A stretch of 51,478 nt of DNA from Tabrizicola soli (GCF_015999335.1 NZ_JAEACP010000028.1:1-51478), one strand, 5' to 3'; shown: positions 1-8,408, numbered from the stretch's first letter. The notes: a model not told the origin generated them from the sequence alone. Program-made: numbers and translations.

Positions 1-127
1 GGCCGGCTGAAGGACTGGAGACGCGTTGCCACCCGATACGACAGATGCCCGGAAACCTTCTTCTCCGCTATCGCCCTCGCAGCAACCGTCATGTTCTGGC
101 TCTGAAACTCAATGAGTCTGGAGCCTA
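1..127 (+). mobile_element. IS end (right part of an IS5-type element), transposase C-terminus
   Basis: Positions 1-105 read in frame 1 as the last 34 residues of a DDE transposase ending ATVMFWL then TGA, a C-terminus typical of IS5-family elements. The non-coding tip CAATGAGTCTGGAGCC follows, and then CTA. The block 1-127 is the exact reverse complement of 51352-51478, so the same element bounds both ends of the window in opposite orientation. The tip abuts TA at both junctions, consistent with a TA-type target. The rest of the element lies outside the window. The family call rests on the C-terminal sequence only. Confidence 0.85.
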
Positions 128-2496
128 GGATCGGCATCACGGATGTGGTCCTTTTGGAGCGCAAGCAGCTGACCTGCGGCACCACATGGCATGCGGCGGG
201 GCTGGTGACGCAGTTGCGCGCGACGCAGCGGATGACCGAGCTTGCGCAATACACGGGCGAGCTGTTCGGCAGGCTGGAGGAAGAGACCGGGCAGGCGACG
301 GGGTTCAAGAGGAACGGCTCGCTGCGGCTGGCGAAGACCCCCGCGCGCTATGAGGAACTGGCGCGCGGCGCCTCGATGGGGCGCAACTTCGGCCTGCCGG
401 TCGAGGCGCTGACGCCCGGCCAGATCAAGGAGCGCTGGTCGCCGATCAGCACCGAGGGGCTGGTGGGCGGCTTCTGGTTCCCCGACGACGGGCAGGTCAA
501 CCCGGCCGACGTGACCATGGCCTATGCCAAGGGGGCAAGGATGGGCGGGGCGAAGGTGCTGGAGGGCGTCGCCGTCACGAAGATCCTGACCGCGAACGGC
601 CGCGTCACCGGGGTGATGACGGAACACGGCCCCATCGCCGCGAAGAAGGTGGTGATCTGCGGCGGCATGTGGTCGCGCGACCTGGCCGCCGGGATCGGCG
701 TCACGCTTCCGCTGCACGCGGCCGAGCATTTCTACGTGGTGACCGAGGCGATCCCCGACCTGCCGCGCGACCTGCCGGTGATGTTCATGGCCGACGAATG
801 GTCCTACTACAAGGAAGACGCCGGCAAGCTGCTGGTCGGCTTCTTCGAGCCGGGCGCCAAGCCCTGGGGGCAAAAGGGCATTTCCGAAAGCTTCTGCTTC
901 GATGCCCTGCCCGAGGATATCGACCACATCGGTCCCTATCTGGAAATGGCGATGAAGCGGGTGCCGGTCTTGGAACGCACCGGGATCCAGCTGTTCTTCA
1001 ACGGCCCGGAAAGCTTCACCCCCGACAACCGCTATCATCTGGGCGAGACGGCCGAGGTGCGCGGGCTCTTCTCGGCCACCGGCTTCAACTCCATCGGCAT
1101 CCTGTCCTCGGGCGGGGTCGGCAAGGCGATGGCCTCGTGGATCGCCGAGGGCCATCCGCCGGTCGAGCTGAGCGACGTGGACGTGCGCCGGACGCAGGCC
1201 TTCCAGCGCAACCGCAAATACCTGCAGGACCGCTCGGTCGAGACCATCGGCACGCTGTTCGGCATGCACTGGCCGGGGCTGCAGTTCGAAACCGCGCGCG
1301 GGGTGCGCCGTTCGCCCTTCCACGACCGCTGGCTGGAGGCGGGCGCCTTCATGACCGAGCTGGCGGGGTGGGAACGGCCGGGCTTCTTCGGCACGCCGGA
1401 AGAGGTGGCGAATGTCGAATATTCCTACCATCGGCCCAGCTGGTTCAAGAACGTCGCCGCGGAATGCCGGAACACGGCCGAGAACGTCTCGGTCTTCGAC
1501 TACAGCTGCTTCGTCAAATACCGGGTCGAGGGGCCGGATGCGCTGGCCGCGCTGAACCATGTCTGCGCGGGCGAGTGCGACGTGCCGGTGGGCAAGATCG
1601 TCTATACCCAATGGCTGAACCCGCGCGGCGGGATCGAGGCCGATGTGACGGTGATCCGCGTCGCGGAAGATGCCTTCCTCGTGGTGACGGTGGCGCTGTC
1701 GCAGCGCCGCGACATGGCCTGGCTGCGCCGCAACATCCCCGAAGGCGCGCGCGTCCATGTCAGCGACATCACCTCGGGCACGGCGATGCTGGCCGTCATG
1801 GGCCCGAAGGCGCGCGAGCTGATGGCGCGGGTCTCGCCCGACGATGTCTCGAACGATGGCTTTCCCTTCGGCACCTCGCGCGAGATCGACCTCGGCTATG
1901 CGCGCGTCCGCGCGAGCCGGCTGACCTTCGTGGGCGAACTGGGCTTCGAGCTGATGATCGAGACCGAATTCGCCGCCCATGTCTGGGAGGTGCTGGCCGA
2001 GGCGGGCCGGGACCTGGGCCTGAAGCCGGCGGGCTATTTCGCGCTGAACTCGCTGCGGATGGAGAAGGGCTACCGCCACTGGGGCCACGACATCGGCGAG
2101 GAGGATACGCCGTTTGAGGGCGGCTTGGGCTTTGCGGTGGCGATGGGCAAGGCGGATTTCATAGGCCGCGAGGCGCTGCTGGCGCAGCAGGCCGAAGGGC
2201 CGGTCCGCCGCCGGCTGGTGCAGGTTCGGCTGGAGGGCGGGGCAGAGGCGCCGATGCTTTACCACCACGAGCCCATCCTGCGCGATGGCAGGCTGGTGGG
2301 CTCGGTGATGTCGGGCGCTTACGGCCACCGTGTCGGCGCCTCGCTCGGCCTCGGCTATGTCTCGCATCCCGAGGGGGTGGCGAAGGACTGGCTGGAAACC
2401 GGCACATGGGAGGTCGAGGTCGCCATGAAACGCTACCCCGCCTCCGTCCAGTTCGGCCCGTGGTATGATCCGAAGGGGGAGAAGATCAGGGGATGA
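112..2496 (+). pseudogene. FAD-dependent dimethylglycine/sarcosine dehydrogenase-like protein, 5'-truncated by IS
   Basis: The protein has an N-terminal FAD-dependent oxidoreductase (DAO) domain (about residues 1-360), a short linker and a C-terminal GcvT/aminomethyltransferase tetrahydrofolate-binding domain (about 430-790), ending [15 protein letters not shown]. This is the layout of dimethylglycine or sarcosine dehydrogenases, which demethylate N-methylglycines and pass the C1 unit to folate. The motif TWHAAGL (residues 26-31) is typical of the family. The GxGxxG Rossmann motif that should precede [10 protein letters not shown] is missing. The first codons lie in IS sequence and native homology starts near base 128. 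About 25-30 residues have been lost, so FAD binding should be impaired. The remaining frame is fully open, which suggests recent disruption. Confidence 0.85.
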
Positions 2497-2612
2497 GCGG
2501 GACCACGGCGCGGTCGGCCCCCCGCTTTCCGCCCTTTGCGTCGGATCGTGCTCCGTTCCTCCCCTTCGAGCCGGTAGGACAAGACCGCCGTTCCCCGCGC
2601 CCGCAACCGTGG

Positions 2613-3389
2613 TCACCGGGCCCGTGGCCGCTCCCAGACCATGCCTGCCAGTCGGGGATCGTCGGCGAACGAGTCCGGCGGAAACTCCATCCCGAGGCGG
2701 GGGTGCTCGCGGACGGCCTGCGCTCCGCTCCGGTTGATGCGGATGCGCCATGTCTGCCGCTCGACCGGCGCGGCGCTGCGGAACGCCCGGCAGCTCAGCA
2801 CCGCGAAATTCGCCCCATGGGCCGGATCGCGCACCGAGGCGTAGCGGATCACCTCTGCCCCGATCTCGCGGGCCGTTTCCGCAAGGCTCTGGCAGGGGTC
2901 GTAATCGGTCGGGTGCAGCCACCGGGCAGCATCGCCCGCCAGCGCGCCGGTGGTGAGATCGAGGGCCACGGGGCTCGCCAGTTCGACCGAGAAGGCGGTG
3001 TATTCGGCCGCGTCATCGGGGAATGGCGTCTCCGGGCTCTCGGCGTAGAAGAGGAAGCGGTAGAACGCCATTTCGGCCACGGCTGTCTCCGGCCGCTCCG
3101 CGCCATACCAGACGCCCGGCGTGATCCCGGCCCGCCGGAAACGCGACCCCTGCGGATAGGGGCGATAGCGGAACGGCGTCGAAAGCAGATAGTCCAGATG
3201 GCGGCATTCGGGCGGCACCGGCGGCTTGCTCTGGTCCAGAATGGCTTCGAGCATGTCCTGCTCGCCAAGGCTGTCGACCAGCTTGAGCGTCGAGACGCGG
3301 TGCTGCGCCTCGACCAGCCGCCATGCCGGGCTTTTGAGCGGCCGGGCTTCAGAGCGGAGCGCGGCGGGCGTCCAGATAGGTGACGACAT
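2613..3389 (-). CDS. RES-domain toxin (NAD+ phosphorylase type)
   Basis: A 258-residue protein with a RES domain: conserved Arg/Tyr surroundings in YPQGSRFRRAG, then GVWYGAERPETAVAEMAFYR with its Glu, and a C-terminal Ser-rich strand region. RES toxins degrade NAD+ and are neutralised by an Xre/MbcA/ParS-type antitoxin, which is the gene immediately upstream. The ATG at 3389 (MSSPIWTPAALRSEARP) was chosen because it gives the classic start inside the antitoxin gene, overlapping it by 41 bases; the open frame upstream of it is antisense-like and lacks homology. The family and pairing are secure. Activity is inferred. Confidence 0.88.
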   Translation of the reverse strand: MSSPIWTPAALRSEARPLKSPAWRLVEAQHRVSTLKLVDSLGEQDMLEAILDQSKPPVPPECRHLDYLLSTPFRYRPYPQGSRFRRAGITPGVWYGAERPETAVAEMAFYRFLFYAESPETPFPDDAAEYTAFSVELASPVALDLTTGALAGDAARWLHPTDYDPCQSLAETAREIGAEVIRYASVRDPAHGANFAVLSCRAFRSAAPVERQTWRIRINRSGAQAVREHPRLGMEFPPDSFADDPRLAGMVWERPRAR

Positions 3390-3729
3390 CCACGAGTCCC
3401 TGGGCAGAGGCGATCCGTTCGGCGGGCCGGGCGCCGAGGGCGGTGTTGGGGGCGGCCAGCCAGGCACGGGCAACGCCCTCATCTCCGCCGGTGATCGCAT
3501 CCAGCGAGCGGAAAGCGCGCACCAGAAGGGCTGCAAGCTCGAAAGGTTTGCCATGATCCGCCAAGGCGGCCTCCCCGCTCTTGAAGCGGGACACCTGCGC
3601 CTCGGAGACGCCCAGCACCTCGGCCAGGAGACGGCCGGAGATGTCGAGCCGTTCTGCCGCCCGGATGGCGGCCTTGGTCAGGACGGCCCCGCGATCCGGT
3701 GCGGTGGAGTGTCGGTGGGCATTCAGCAT
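3349..3729 (-). CDS. Xre/MbcA/ParS-type antitoxin of the RES pair
   Basis: A 126-residue protein with an N-terminal helix-turn-helix (about residues 17-55, ending EVLGVSEAQVSRFKSG) and a C-terminal MbcA/ParS/Xre toxin-binding domain containing the typical ALLVRAFRSLDAITGGD and ARAWLAAPNTALG. It binds the RES toxin and probably represses its own promoter. It is the first gene of a two-gene operon whose toxin start overlaps it. An AAAGGA ribosome binding site lies a few bases upstream of ATG 3729. The ATG at 3729 is the first in-frame start. Confidence 0.88.
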   Translation of the reverse strand: MLNAHRHSTAPDRGAVLTKAAIRAAERLDISGRLLAEVLGVSEAQVSRFKSGEAALADHGKPFELAALLVRAFRSLDAITGGDEGVARAWLAAPNTALGARPAERIASAQGLVDVVTYLDARRAPL

Positions 3730-4029
3730 GACGAGTCCTTTCTTGAGGAAATATAGTGCATAAAGGTTCCGAAGGGAAGGAAAAATTGTCGTGATCTTGC
3801 GCCCGAGAGGGAGCGATCCTCAGCGCCCATACCTTCACTCGCGGTCATCCAAACACGGCAAACGGCCTCGGCATGGGCTCAATGCCCGCCTTGCGTGCGA
3901 TAGCGGCGACTGACCTTTACGCTCGCCGCGACAGCGCCATAACAACGGCGAATTGTGCTTCGATAGGAACATCTAGTGTCGGGGCGCTGGTCGGCCCATA
4001 TTGATGGGGTTCGGCTTGGAGGGAATACG
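3730..4029. other. Divergent intergenic region
   Basis: About 300 bases between the leftward RES/Xre operon and a rightward membrane-protein gene. It must hold both promoters, and it is more AT-rich near 3745-3790. I found no convincing gene, tRNA or strong inverted repeat. A good Shine-Dalgarno (GGAGGG) sits just before the ATG at 4030. Confidence 0.4.
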
Positions 4030-4668
4030 ATGACTGCATGGACGGCAACGGAATGGTCTGCCTTTGGCGGTGTCCTGTCGGGTGTCGGAACCGTAATCGG
4101 CGCGGTAGCGGTGATCGTCGCCGCCAATTTGGGGTCCAGCACGTTCAAAAGTTGGCGCGAGCAGAAGCTGTCCGAGCGGAAGATCGAACAGGCCGAGCGT
4201 ATTCTGACCGCCACCTACAAAGCAAGGCGCGGCCTTGAGTATGTCAGAAGCCCGCTGATAACCGCGCACGAACTAAATGCAGCCGAGAAGCACCTTGAGA
4301 TGCTGGATTGGTGGGCAACGACAGATCGGAAGCAGAGCCTCATCACCAAGCAGGCTTACTTCAATCGCCTGAATGCTGTTGCGGAGGAACGGAGGGCTGT
4401 CGAGGAATGCCTTCCGATGGCACGTGCCTTGTTCGGGGAACAGGTCGAGAAGGCGCTAGAAACGCTCAACCGACAGTATCACATAGTCAATGTCGCTGCG
4501 GACATGAATGATGATGTGGGTGACGACCGCGACTTTGCCCGCAAGCTCCGTTCCGACCTGAGCAGCGCCAGCGGGACCAAGATACCCAACGAGATGAACG
4601 ACATTATCGCTGCGCAGGTGGAGCTGATCGAGGATGCCCTGCTTCCGGTGCTTCGGCTGGAAAAGTGA
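4030..4668 (+). CDS. Small single-pass membrane protein with helical cytoplasmic domain, unknown function
   Basis: A 212-residue protein. Residues 12-34 form one hydrophobic segment (GGVLSGVGTVIGAVAVIVAA), followed by about 175 mostly helical, charged residues, for example WREQKLSERKIEQAERI. The start at 4030 is preferred over an upstream in-frame start because GGAGGG lies 6 bases before it and the membrane segment then falls at the N-terminus. Codon use is less GC-biased than in the tail genes, which suggests acquisition. I do not recognise a family. Position among toxin-antitoxin loci makes an accessory or defence role possible but unproven. Confidence 0.7.
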   Translation: MTAWTATEWSAFGGVLSGVGTVIGAVAVIVAANLGSSTFKSWREQKLSERKIEQAERILTATYKARRGLEYVRSPLITAHELNAAEKHLEMLDWWATTDRKQSLITKQAYFNRLNAVAEERRAVEECLPMARALFGEQVEKALETLNRQYHIVNVAADMNDDVGDDRDFARKLRSDLSSASGTKIPNEMNDIIAAQVELIEDALLPVLRLEK

Positions 4669-4771
4669 CGCACGGCCAGGACTGGGCTGGCATCTCCTGA
4701 ATCCCACACGGCAGACCTGAACTAGTCCAGCCACTTGCCGCCCGCGTCCCGCATACAGGGTATATGACGTT

Positions 4772-4960
4772 CGAGCTGACCGACCGATCAGGTTTGCGGT
4801 TGAAGACACTGCCCTAGTTGCCGAGGCGCTGGATCGCTCAGAGAGCGGCGTGGATTTCGCCGATGCCCTGCATCTGGGGCGGTCGGCCGGCTGCGAGGGC
4901 TTCGCCAGCTTCGGCCGCAAGTCCGCCAAGGCGGCGCATCCGCGGGATATCATAGCATCT
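4772..4960 (+). pseudogene. C-terminal remnant of a VapC-like PIN-domain toxin
   Basis: Reading the plus strand from about 4793 gives FAVEDTALVAEALDRSE, then GVDFADALHLGRSAGCEGF and ASFGRKSAKAA. The segment matches the C-terminal half of PIN-domain VapC toxins, in which DFADALHL carries a conserved catalytic acidic residue and SFDRK is the last motif. Here the second Asp is replaced (FGRK). There is no start codon, N-terminal half or antitoxin upstream, so it is a broken toxin. No stop interrupts the readable part. Confidence 0.6.
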
Positions 4961-5040
4961 TCGAGCCCTGAGCCTACGCCGCCAGCCTTTCCGGGGCCAG
5001 CCAGCTTCCCTGATGCAAAGGCAAGAATTTCTGGAACCGC

Positions 5041-5140
5041 GCCCCCGCAACCAAAAATCCTAACCTTTTCAGATAGTTAGAACCCGACATAAACCGTCGG
5101 GCTTTTGCGTTGCGAATTCTTGTCAACACCTGGTCAACGT
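5041..5140 (+). repeat. att-like block A: tRNA/tmRNA-3'-end-like CCGCAACCA, hairpin, GTCAACA repeats
   Basis: This block contains GCCCCCGCAACCA (5041-5053), a hairpin with T-run, TTTTGCGTT (5103-5111), and two GTCAAC repeats (5122-5128 and 5132-5138). The same parts occur in the same order with almost the same spacing at 43719-43820: 58 bases from CCGCAACCA to TTTTGCGTT in both copies, then 29 or 30 bases to GGTCAAC. The layout resembles the 3' end of a tRNA-like gene followed by integrase-binding repeats. No complete tRNA can be folded upstream, and its role as an attachment site is inferred. Confidence 0.5.
5083..5106 (+). terminator. Rho-independent terminator-like hairpin
   Basis: CCCGAC (5083-5088), loop ATAAACC, GTCGGG (5096-5101), then CTTTT. 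It lies inside att-like block A. It could terminate transcription of whatever RNA gene formerly ended at CCGCAACCA. Confidence 0.6.
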
Positions 5141-5189
5141 TTGACGAGGCCCCCTGCGACGGGGCGAATAATCGTGCAGAAGACGACCA

Positions 5190-6047
5190 TCACGCGGCCG
5201 CTCTGCATGCCGGTTCAAGCCATGACCAGATTTCCGCAGTGACCTGCGCAAGTGGCCGTCCTTCGAGAGCCGTGCCCTCTGAGTAGGCCCGCCACTGCGT
5301 CATCTTCGCCGGATCGGTCGAGAACTCCGCGGACAGCCCGACAGGGCAGGCGGCTGGAACAATCGTGTCGCGTCGCGCGAAGGTTCCTCGAATCGCAACA
5401 GCGAGGTCGCCCATGTCGATGTCGACGGACTTCGGCAGCGTCCACAGATCGTAGAGATCCTTCATCCGGCTGTTCGCCAAGCCCAGCGCCACCACGGCCT
5501 GGAACTTCTCGGCGATGACGGTGGCCGGTGAATAGGCGCAGATCGATGCGGCAGGAAAGTCCAGCAGGGAGCCATATTCGATCTCGAACTTCGGATCGGC
5601 CAAGGCATCGCCGAAGCCGAGGTCCACGGTGATCGGAATGCGCGTGCTCCCGAGATATGCATCAGTCCGGAGCCGCATCCCGCCATAGATCTGGTCTTCC
5701 CGAATAGCGACGGCTGTAAGGCTGGCAACGTCGTAGACCAGCCCATCGCCTCCATCGATGGCGAGGATCTGAGAGAACGCGGTTTTGAGTTCGGCCTCCT
5801 CATCCGAACCGAACGCCAGGAAGTCGATGTCCCGGGTGAAACGCCCTGTGTCGGCTGTCCACAAGGTGACGAGCATGCCACCCTTCAGGACGAAGCGGTT
5901 GCGATACTCGGAGACCGACAGCCGGTACACCAGTCGTTCGAGACCGAAAGCCACCAGGACGACGTCGAACAGCTGACCTTCCGCACGGGCGAGGTTCAGC
6001 AGACGCTGACGCACAGAAGCCGCGATATCTTTCGGCTGCTTAGCCAT
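5190..6047 (-). CDS. abiEii: AbiEii-family nucleotidyltransferase toxin
   Basis: A 285-residue nucleotidyltransferase-like protein. KGGMLVTLW (GG at 56-57) followed by RFTRDIDFLAF (D73 and D75) are the first two catalytic motifs of the DNA polymerase beta fold, and RMKDLYDLW is the family's later conserved block. AbiEii toxins are the toxin half of the AbiE abortive-infection system and transfer nucleotides to host RNA. The ATG (6047) overlaps the 3' end of the antitoxin gene by 8 bases, so the two are translationally coupled. All expected motifs are present, so it is probably functional. Confidence 0.92.
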   Translation of the reverse strand: MAKQPKDIAASVRQRLLNLARAEGQLFDVVLVAFGLERLVYRLSVSEYRNRFVLKGGMLVTLWTADTGRFTRDIDFLAFGSDEEAELKTAFSQILAIDGGDGLVYDVASLTAVAIREDQIYGGMRLRTDAYLGSTRIPITVDLGFGDALADPKFEIEYGSLLDFPAASICAYSPATVIAEKFQAVVALGLANSRMKDLYDLWTLPKSVDIDMGDLAVAIRGTFARRDTIVPAACPVGLSAEFSTDPAKMTQWRAYSEGTALEGRPLAQVTAEIWSWLEPACRAAA

Positions 6048-6660
6048 TGGATGTCAGGGCCTCCAGATAGGGGCGCATCTGGTTCCACGCGCCGTTCTCG
6101 CGAGCGGCTGCAGCAAGCTGGCCTGCCGTTGCCTTCCTGGCGCGCAGCGCGGCCTTCATCGCTTCAATGGCAACCGATCGGTCCACGAGCTTCGGGTTCC
6201 GAAATGCGTCTGCAATCGTCTTGGCGATGGAATAGACCCGCACTTCCACCTCCCGGATGCGGTGGGTCTCGACGCCATTGGTCAGGTAGGGTTCGCGGAA
6301 GCGCACGATGCGGACGCGCGGGTACTCGATCTTCGGTGCCCAGTCCTTGGCACCGATGGCGATCCACACCCGGCGTGGAAGTTGGTCGGTCAGCTGATGA
6401 AAGGACAGCGCCGAAGTCAGGCAGATGACGGCCTTGGGAGCGAGTTTGGCGATGTCGATCAGGCCCGCATGCAGGTCTGGTTCGCTATCGGGAAGCTGGT
6501 ACAGTCCCCGTCCAATTCTTACCACCACGCCATCTGCCACCGCTCGCGCGATGGTGGTTCCGCTCACGCCGATGGATGCCAGATCCCTTGAACGGGCTGG
6601 CGCATGGTCTTCCATGTAGTCGATCATGCGGGCGCGCTGGCCCTGATCCATAGCGAGCAT
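6040..6660 (-). CDS. abiEi: AbiEi-family antitoxin and autorepressor
   Basis: A 206-residue protein with an N-terminal winged helix-turn-helix (about 20-58, including VSGTTIARAVADG and RIGRGLYQLP) and a C-terminal AbiEi toxin-antagonising domain (SALSFHQLTDQLP, then the RVYSIAKTIADAF block). In characterised AbiE systems this protein binds inverted repeats in its own promoter. A perfect 12-bp inverted repeat begins one base upstream of the first ATG (6660). With no obvious Shine-Dalgarno, the mRNA may be leaderless, or translation may start at the fourth codon (6651). Confidence 0.92.
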   Translation of the reverse strand: MLAMDQGQRARMIDYMEDHAPARSRDLASIGVSGTTIARAVADGVVVRIGRGLYQLPDSEPDLHAGLIDIAKLAPKAVICLTSALSFHQLTDQLPRRVWIAIGAKDWAPKIEYPRVRIVRFREPYLTNGVETHRIREVEVRVYSIAKTIADAFRNPKLVDRSVAIEAMKAALRARKATAGQLAAAARENGAWNQMRPYLEALTSNG

Positions 6661-6661
6661 C

Positions 6662-6708
6662 GTTACAAAACCTCAGACGAGATCGCATCTTGTCCTAGGT
6701 TTTGTAAC
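6662..6708 (-). promoter_or_regulatory. Operator of the AbiE operon (perfect 12-bp inverted repeat)
   Basis: GTTACAAAACCT (6662-6673) and AGGTTTTGTAAC (6697-6708) are perfect reverse complements separated by 23 bases, placed immediately upstream of abiEi. AbiEi proteins are known to bind such paired repeats cooperatively and to repress their operon. Centre-to-centre spacing is 35 bases. The promoter core must lie inside or just outside the repeat pair. Confidence 0.8.
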
Positions 6709-6798
6709 ATACAGCTCAGCTTCAAGCAACCTGCGCTGACCCGCCCCCCACAGCGTCATCCTGATCAATCACCGCAGATTGTGCGGAGATTAGGCCTG

Positions 6799-6894
6799 CT
6801 ATTCTCCGCACGGCCGCCCCGCTGCCAATCCTTGCCGTTCGATGAAGCTTGGAACGGATAGCTCCTGGAGCGCGAGAAGCGGCTGAACTTTCAC
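6799..6894 (-). pseudogene. Possible remnant of a ParE-like toxin
   Basis: A GTG at 6894 overlaps the stop of the ParD-like antitoxin (GTGA), the usual toxin start geometry. The frame reads KVQPLLALQEL and then SFIERQG, resembling the first helix of ParE/RelE toxins, but stops after 31 residues. No further ParE motifs are visible downstream, so the toxin appears truncated. The identification is weak and rests on geometry plus a short resemblance. Confidence 0.3.
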
Positions 6895-7148
6895 TGTTGG
6901 TTCCGCGCGATCACCTCCGCCGCGGAGGACGGACGGTAGCTGGATTCCGGCGCGCTGAACCCAGCGGCAAGTTCTGCCCGCAGCTGTTTGAACGCGGCCG
7001 CCTCCCGGCTTGCCATGTCGCACCGGATCAGCTCCTCAACATAGGCGCTGACAGATCGATAAGGCCCACCGTCGCTCACCCTCAACGCCAGGAACTCGAG
7101 CAGTTCCTCATCGATCTCCAGCGTCATAGTTCTGGGTCGGCCCGTCAT
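6891..7148 (-). CDS. ParD-like (ribbon-helix-helix) antitoxin
   Basis: An 85-residue protein starting MTGRPRTMTLEIDEEL. The N-terminal strand plus SDGGPYRSVSAYVEELIR is the ribbon-helix-helix of ParD/CopG-type antitoxins, and the C-terminal charged tail ending EVIARNQQ is the toxin-wrapping arm. The start at 7148 is chosen because it sits at the conserved N-terminal strand, after the stop of the upstream gene (10-base gap). The expected toxin downstream is only a stub, so this looks like an orphan antitoxin, perhaps kept as a regulator. Confidence 0.75.
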   Translation of the reverse strand: MTGRPRTMTLEIDEELLEFLALRVSDGGPYRSVSAYVEELIRCDMASREAAAFKQLRAELAAGFSAPESSYRPSSAAEVIARNQQ

Positions 7149-7158
7149 CCGTCTCTCC

Positions 7159-7740
7159 CTACTGGCTGTCAGCTTGCGCCTCGGTAACCGCATGGCCGCA
7201 GTCGGGACACGCAGAATCTGTCCTTGCAAACGCAAACCCGCACTCGAGGCATGGCTTCAGATCCGTCATGTCCTCCAGGAAAGCGCAACGCTTGCACAGC
7301 GTCTTTGTGTGCTTCAGCGACAGATACTCCCTGAAATCAGCAAGCCAAGCGAGGATCGCAACGCGCTTCCAATCGCCGTCCCAATTCGTCGCCTTCTCGC
7401 GCCAGGCCATATATTTTCGCGCGCGGATCCCGCGCTTCTGGGCCGCGGTCAGGGCTTCCTTTTTCGCTGGAACCTCGAAAACGTGACCGCAATAGCCCCG
7501 CCCGACTGGACTGTTGCAGATCCACGTTCCCGCCTTCTTGCGAAACTGAATCGACAGGCTCGAGCACAGAGGGCAGCAGTCGCGCATTTCCGCGACGACG
7601 GCGTCACGGATCGCATAGCATTCCTCCCGTAACTCAGCGCGATAGTCGTGGGCAGGTTCCCGTGCCTCATATTCGGCTTTTGCCTTGTCCAAATAGGGCT
7701 GAACGCGGGGTATTCTCACCGTGTGCTGAAGGACGAGCAC
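7159..7740 (-). CDS. Multi-zinc-ribbon protein of unknown function
   Basis: A protein of up to 193 residues with several paired-cysteine sites: DCCPLCSSL, then a Cys near GRGYCGHVF, then CKRC, CLECGFAF and CPDCGHAV near the C-terminus. These would form about two or three zinc ribbons, suggesting nucleic-acid binding or a structural role. The middle (AQKRGIRARKYMAWREKA) is basic. The first usable start is GTG 7740, with GTG 7719 as an alternative; neither has a strong ribosome binding site. It lies 10 bases upstream of the ParD-like gene in the same direction and may be cotranscribed. Family unknown to me. Confidence 0.6.
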   Translation of the reverse strand: MLVLQHTVRIPRVQPYLDKAKAEYEAREPAHDYRAELREECYAIRDAVVAEMRDCCPLCSSLSIQFRKKAGTWICNSPVGRGYCGHVFEVPAKKEALTAAQKRGIRARKYMAWREKATNWDGDWKRVAILAWLADFREYLSLKHTKTLCKRCAFLEDMTDLKPCLECGFAFARTDSACPDCGHAVTEAQADSQ

Positions 7741-7767
7741 TGCTTCATGGTCGGCGCCGCATGTTGC

Positions 7768-7938
7768 TCATTCCGAACCAAGGAATTGAACCCTGGTGCG
7801 CTTCCAGTTCTTCCAGTGCCAGGGCGGGCCGTGCTTCCGCCTGGCGACGAAGATTTCGCGCGCAGCTTCCTGGCCCGTAATGGTCCGCCTGTCGAGGGCG
7901 TCTTGAACACGCTGGAACTCAAATGGCCATTCAATCAT
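7768..7938 (-). CDS. Small tryptophan-rich protein, 56 residues, unknown
   Basis: ATG at 7938 to TGA at 7768: begins MIEWPFEFQRVQDAL, contains TGQEAAREIFVARRKHG and ends with PPWHWKNWKRTRVQFLGSE. The composition (acidic amphipathic start, basic Trp-rich end) looks like a real small protein rather than random sequence. It precedes the zinc-ribbon gene by 27 bases on the same strand. Function not recognised. Confidence 0.5.
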   Translation of the reverse strand: MIEWPFEFQRVQDALDRRTITGQEAAREIFVARRKHGPPWHWKNWKRTRVQFLGSE

Positions 7939-8008
7939 GAGACAATACCACTGATCGAGAACAGCGCGCCTCGGCTAAGAAATTGGTGCCGAGGTCCACG
8001 CCTTGGCA

Positions 8009-8254
8009 TCATTGGCACGCTCGCGCTTGATCACGCAAGACAGCGTAGTCGCTTAGCATCCGGACGATGACGGCCCCCTCCGGCAAAGCCTCAACCTCGT
8101 CCGCAGCCCGCGCCTGATCGGCCGTCGTGTAGTCGACCACGGGCGGGCAGGGCGCGCGGGCGTCAGAACCGCCCATCACGCAGCCGGTCAGCCACAGCAT
8201 CGCGATCAGGAGGGCGGCGGGCGGCGGCGTCGAGCATCTGGCGTTGGATGGCAT
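8009..8254 (-). CDS. Rz1-like outer-membrane spanin lipoprotein
   Basis: An 81-residue protein starting MPSNARC, with a hydrophobic signal and lipobox LTGC (Cys25), then a Pro/Asp-containing periplasmic stretch. The gene starts inside the Rz-like gene in another frame (overlap 8163-8254), the typical embedded Rz/Rz1 arrangement. Spanins fuse inner and outer membranes in the last step of phage lysis. An in-frame start further upstream exists, but the lipobox position favours 8254. The call rests on lipobox plus overlap, as these proteins have little sequence conservation. Confidence 0.7.
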   Translation of the reverse strand: MPSNARCSTPPPAALLIAMLWLTGCVMGGSDARAPCPPVVDYTTADQARAADEVEALPEGAVIVRMLSDYAVLRDQARACQ

Positions 8255-8408
8255 CGTTTCTCTCTCGGGCATCAAGCCGTTCGGCGGCGCGCCCAGCGCG
8301 TTCACCGGCGCGGCGCAGGTTCAGAAGGAACAGCAGGATCGCTGCGGCGGCGAGGATCAGGCCCAACGCTTTTCGCGCCGGGCCATGGGAGAGGCGCCAG
8401 CCGATCAC
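8163..8408 (-). CDS. Rz-like inner-membrane spanin
   Basis: An 81-residue protein with one membrane segment (about 14-31, ALGLILAAAAILLFLLNL) followed by a charged, probably coiled-coil periplasmic domain rich in Arg, Glu and Asp. It starts with an ATGA overlap on the stop of the M15 endolysin gene and contains the start of the Rz1-like gene. Order (endolysin, Rz, Rz1) and topology indicate the inner-membrane spanin subunit of the prophage lysis cassette. Confidence 0.7.
   Translation of the reverse strand: MIGWRLSHGPARKALGLILAAAAILLFLLNLRRAGERAGRAAERLDARERNDAIQRQMLDAAARRPPDRDAVADRLRDGRF

Noticed and set aside
109-2922. 937-codon open frame on the minus strand opposite the dehydrogenase
   Set aside because: Low-complexity Arg/His/Pro-rich antisense of a GC-rich gene; the plus-strand product has clear domains.
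5020-5060. Possible tRNA ending in CCGCAACCA
   Set aside because: No T-arm GTTCRAN or cloverleaf can be formed upstream at either of the two blocks.
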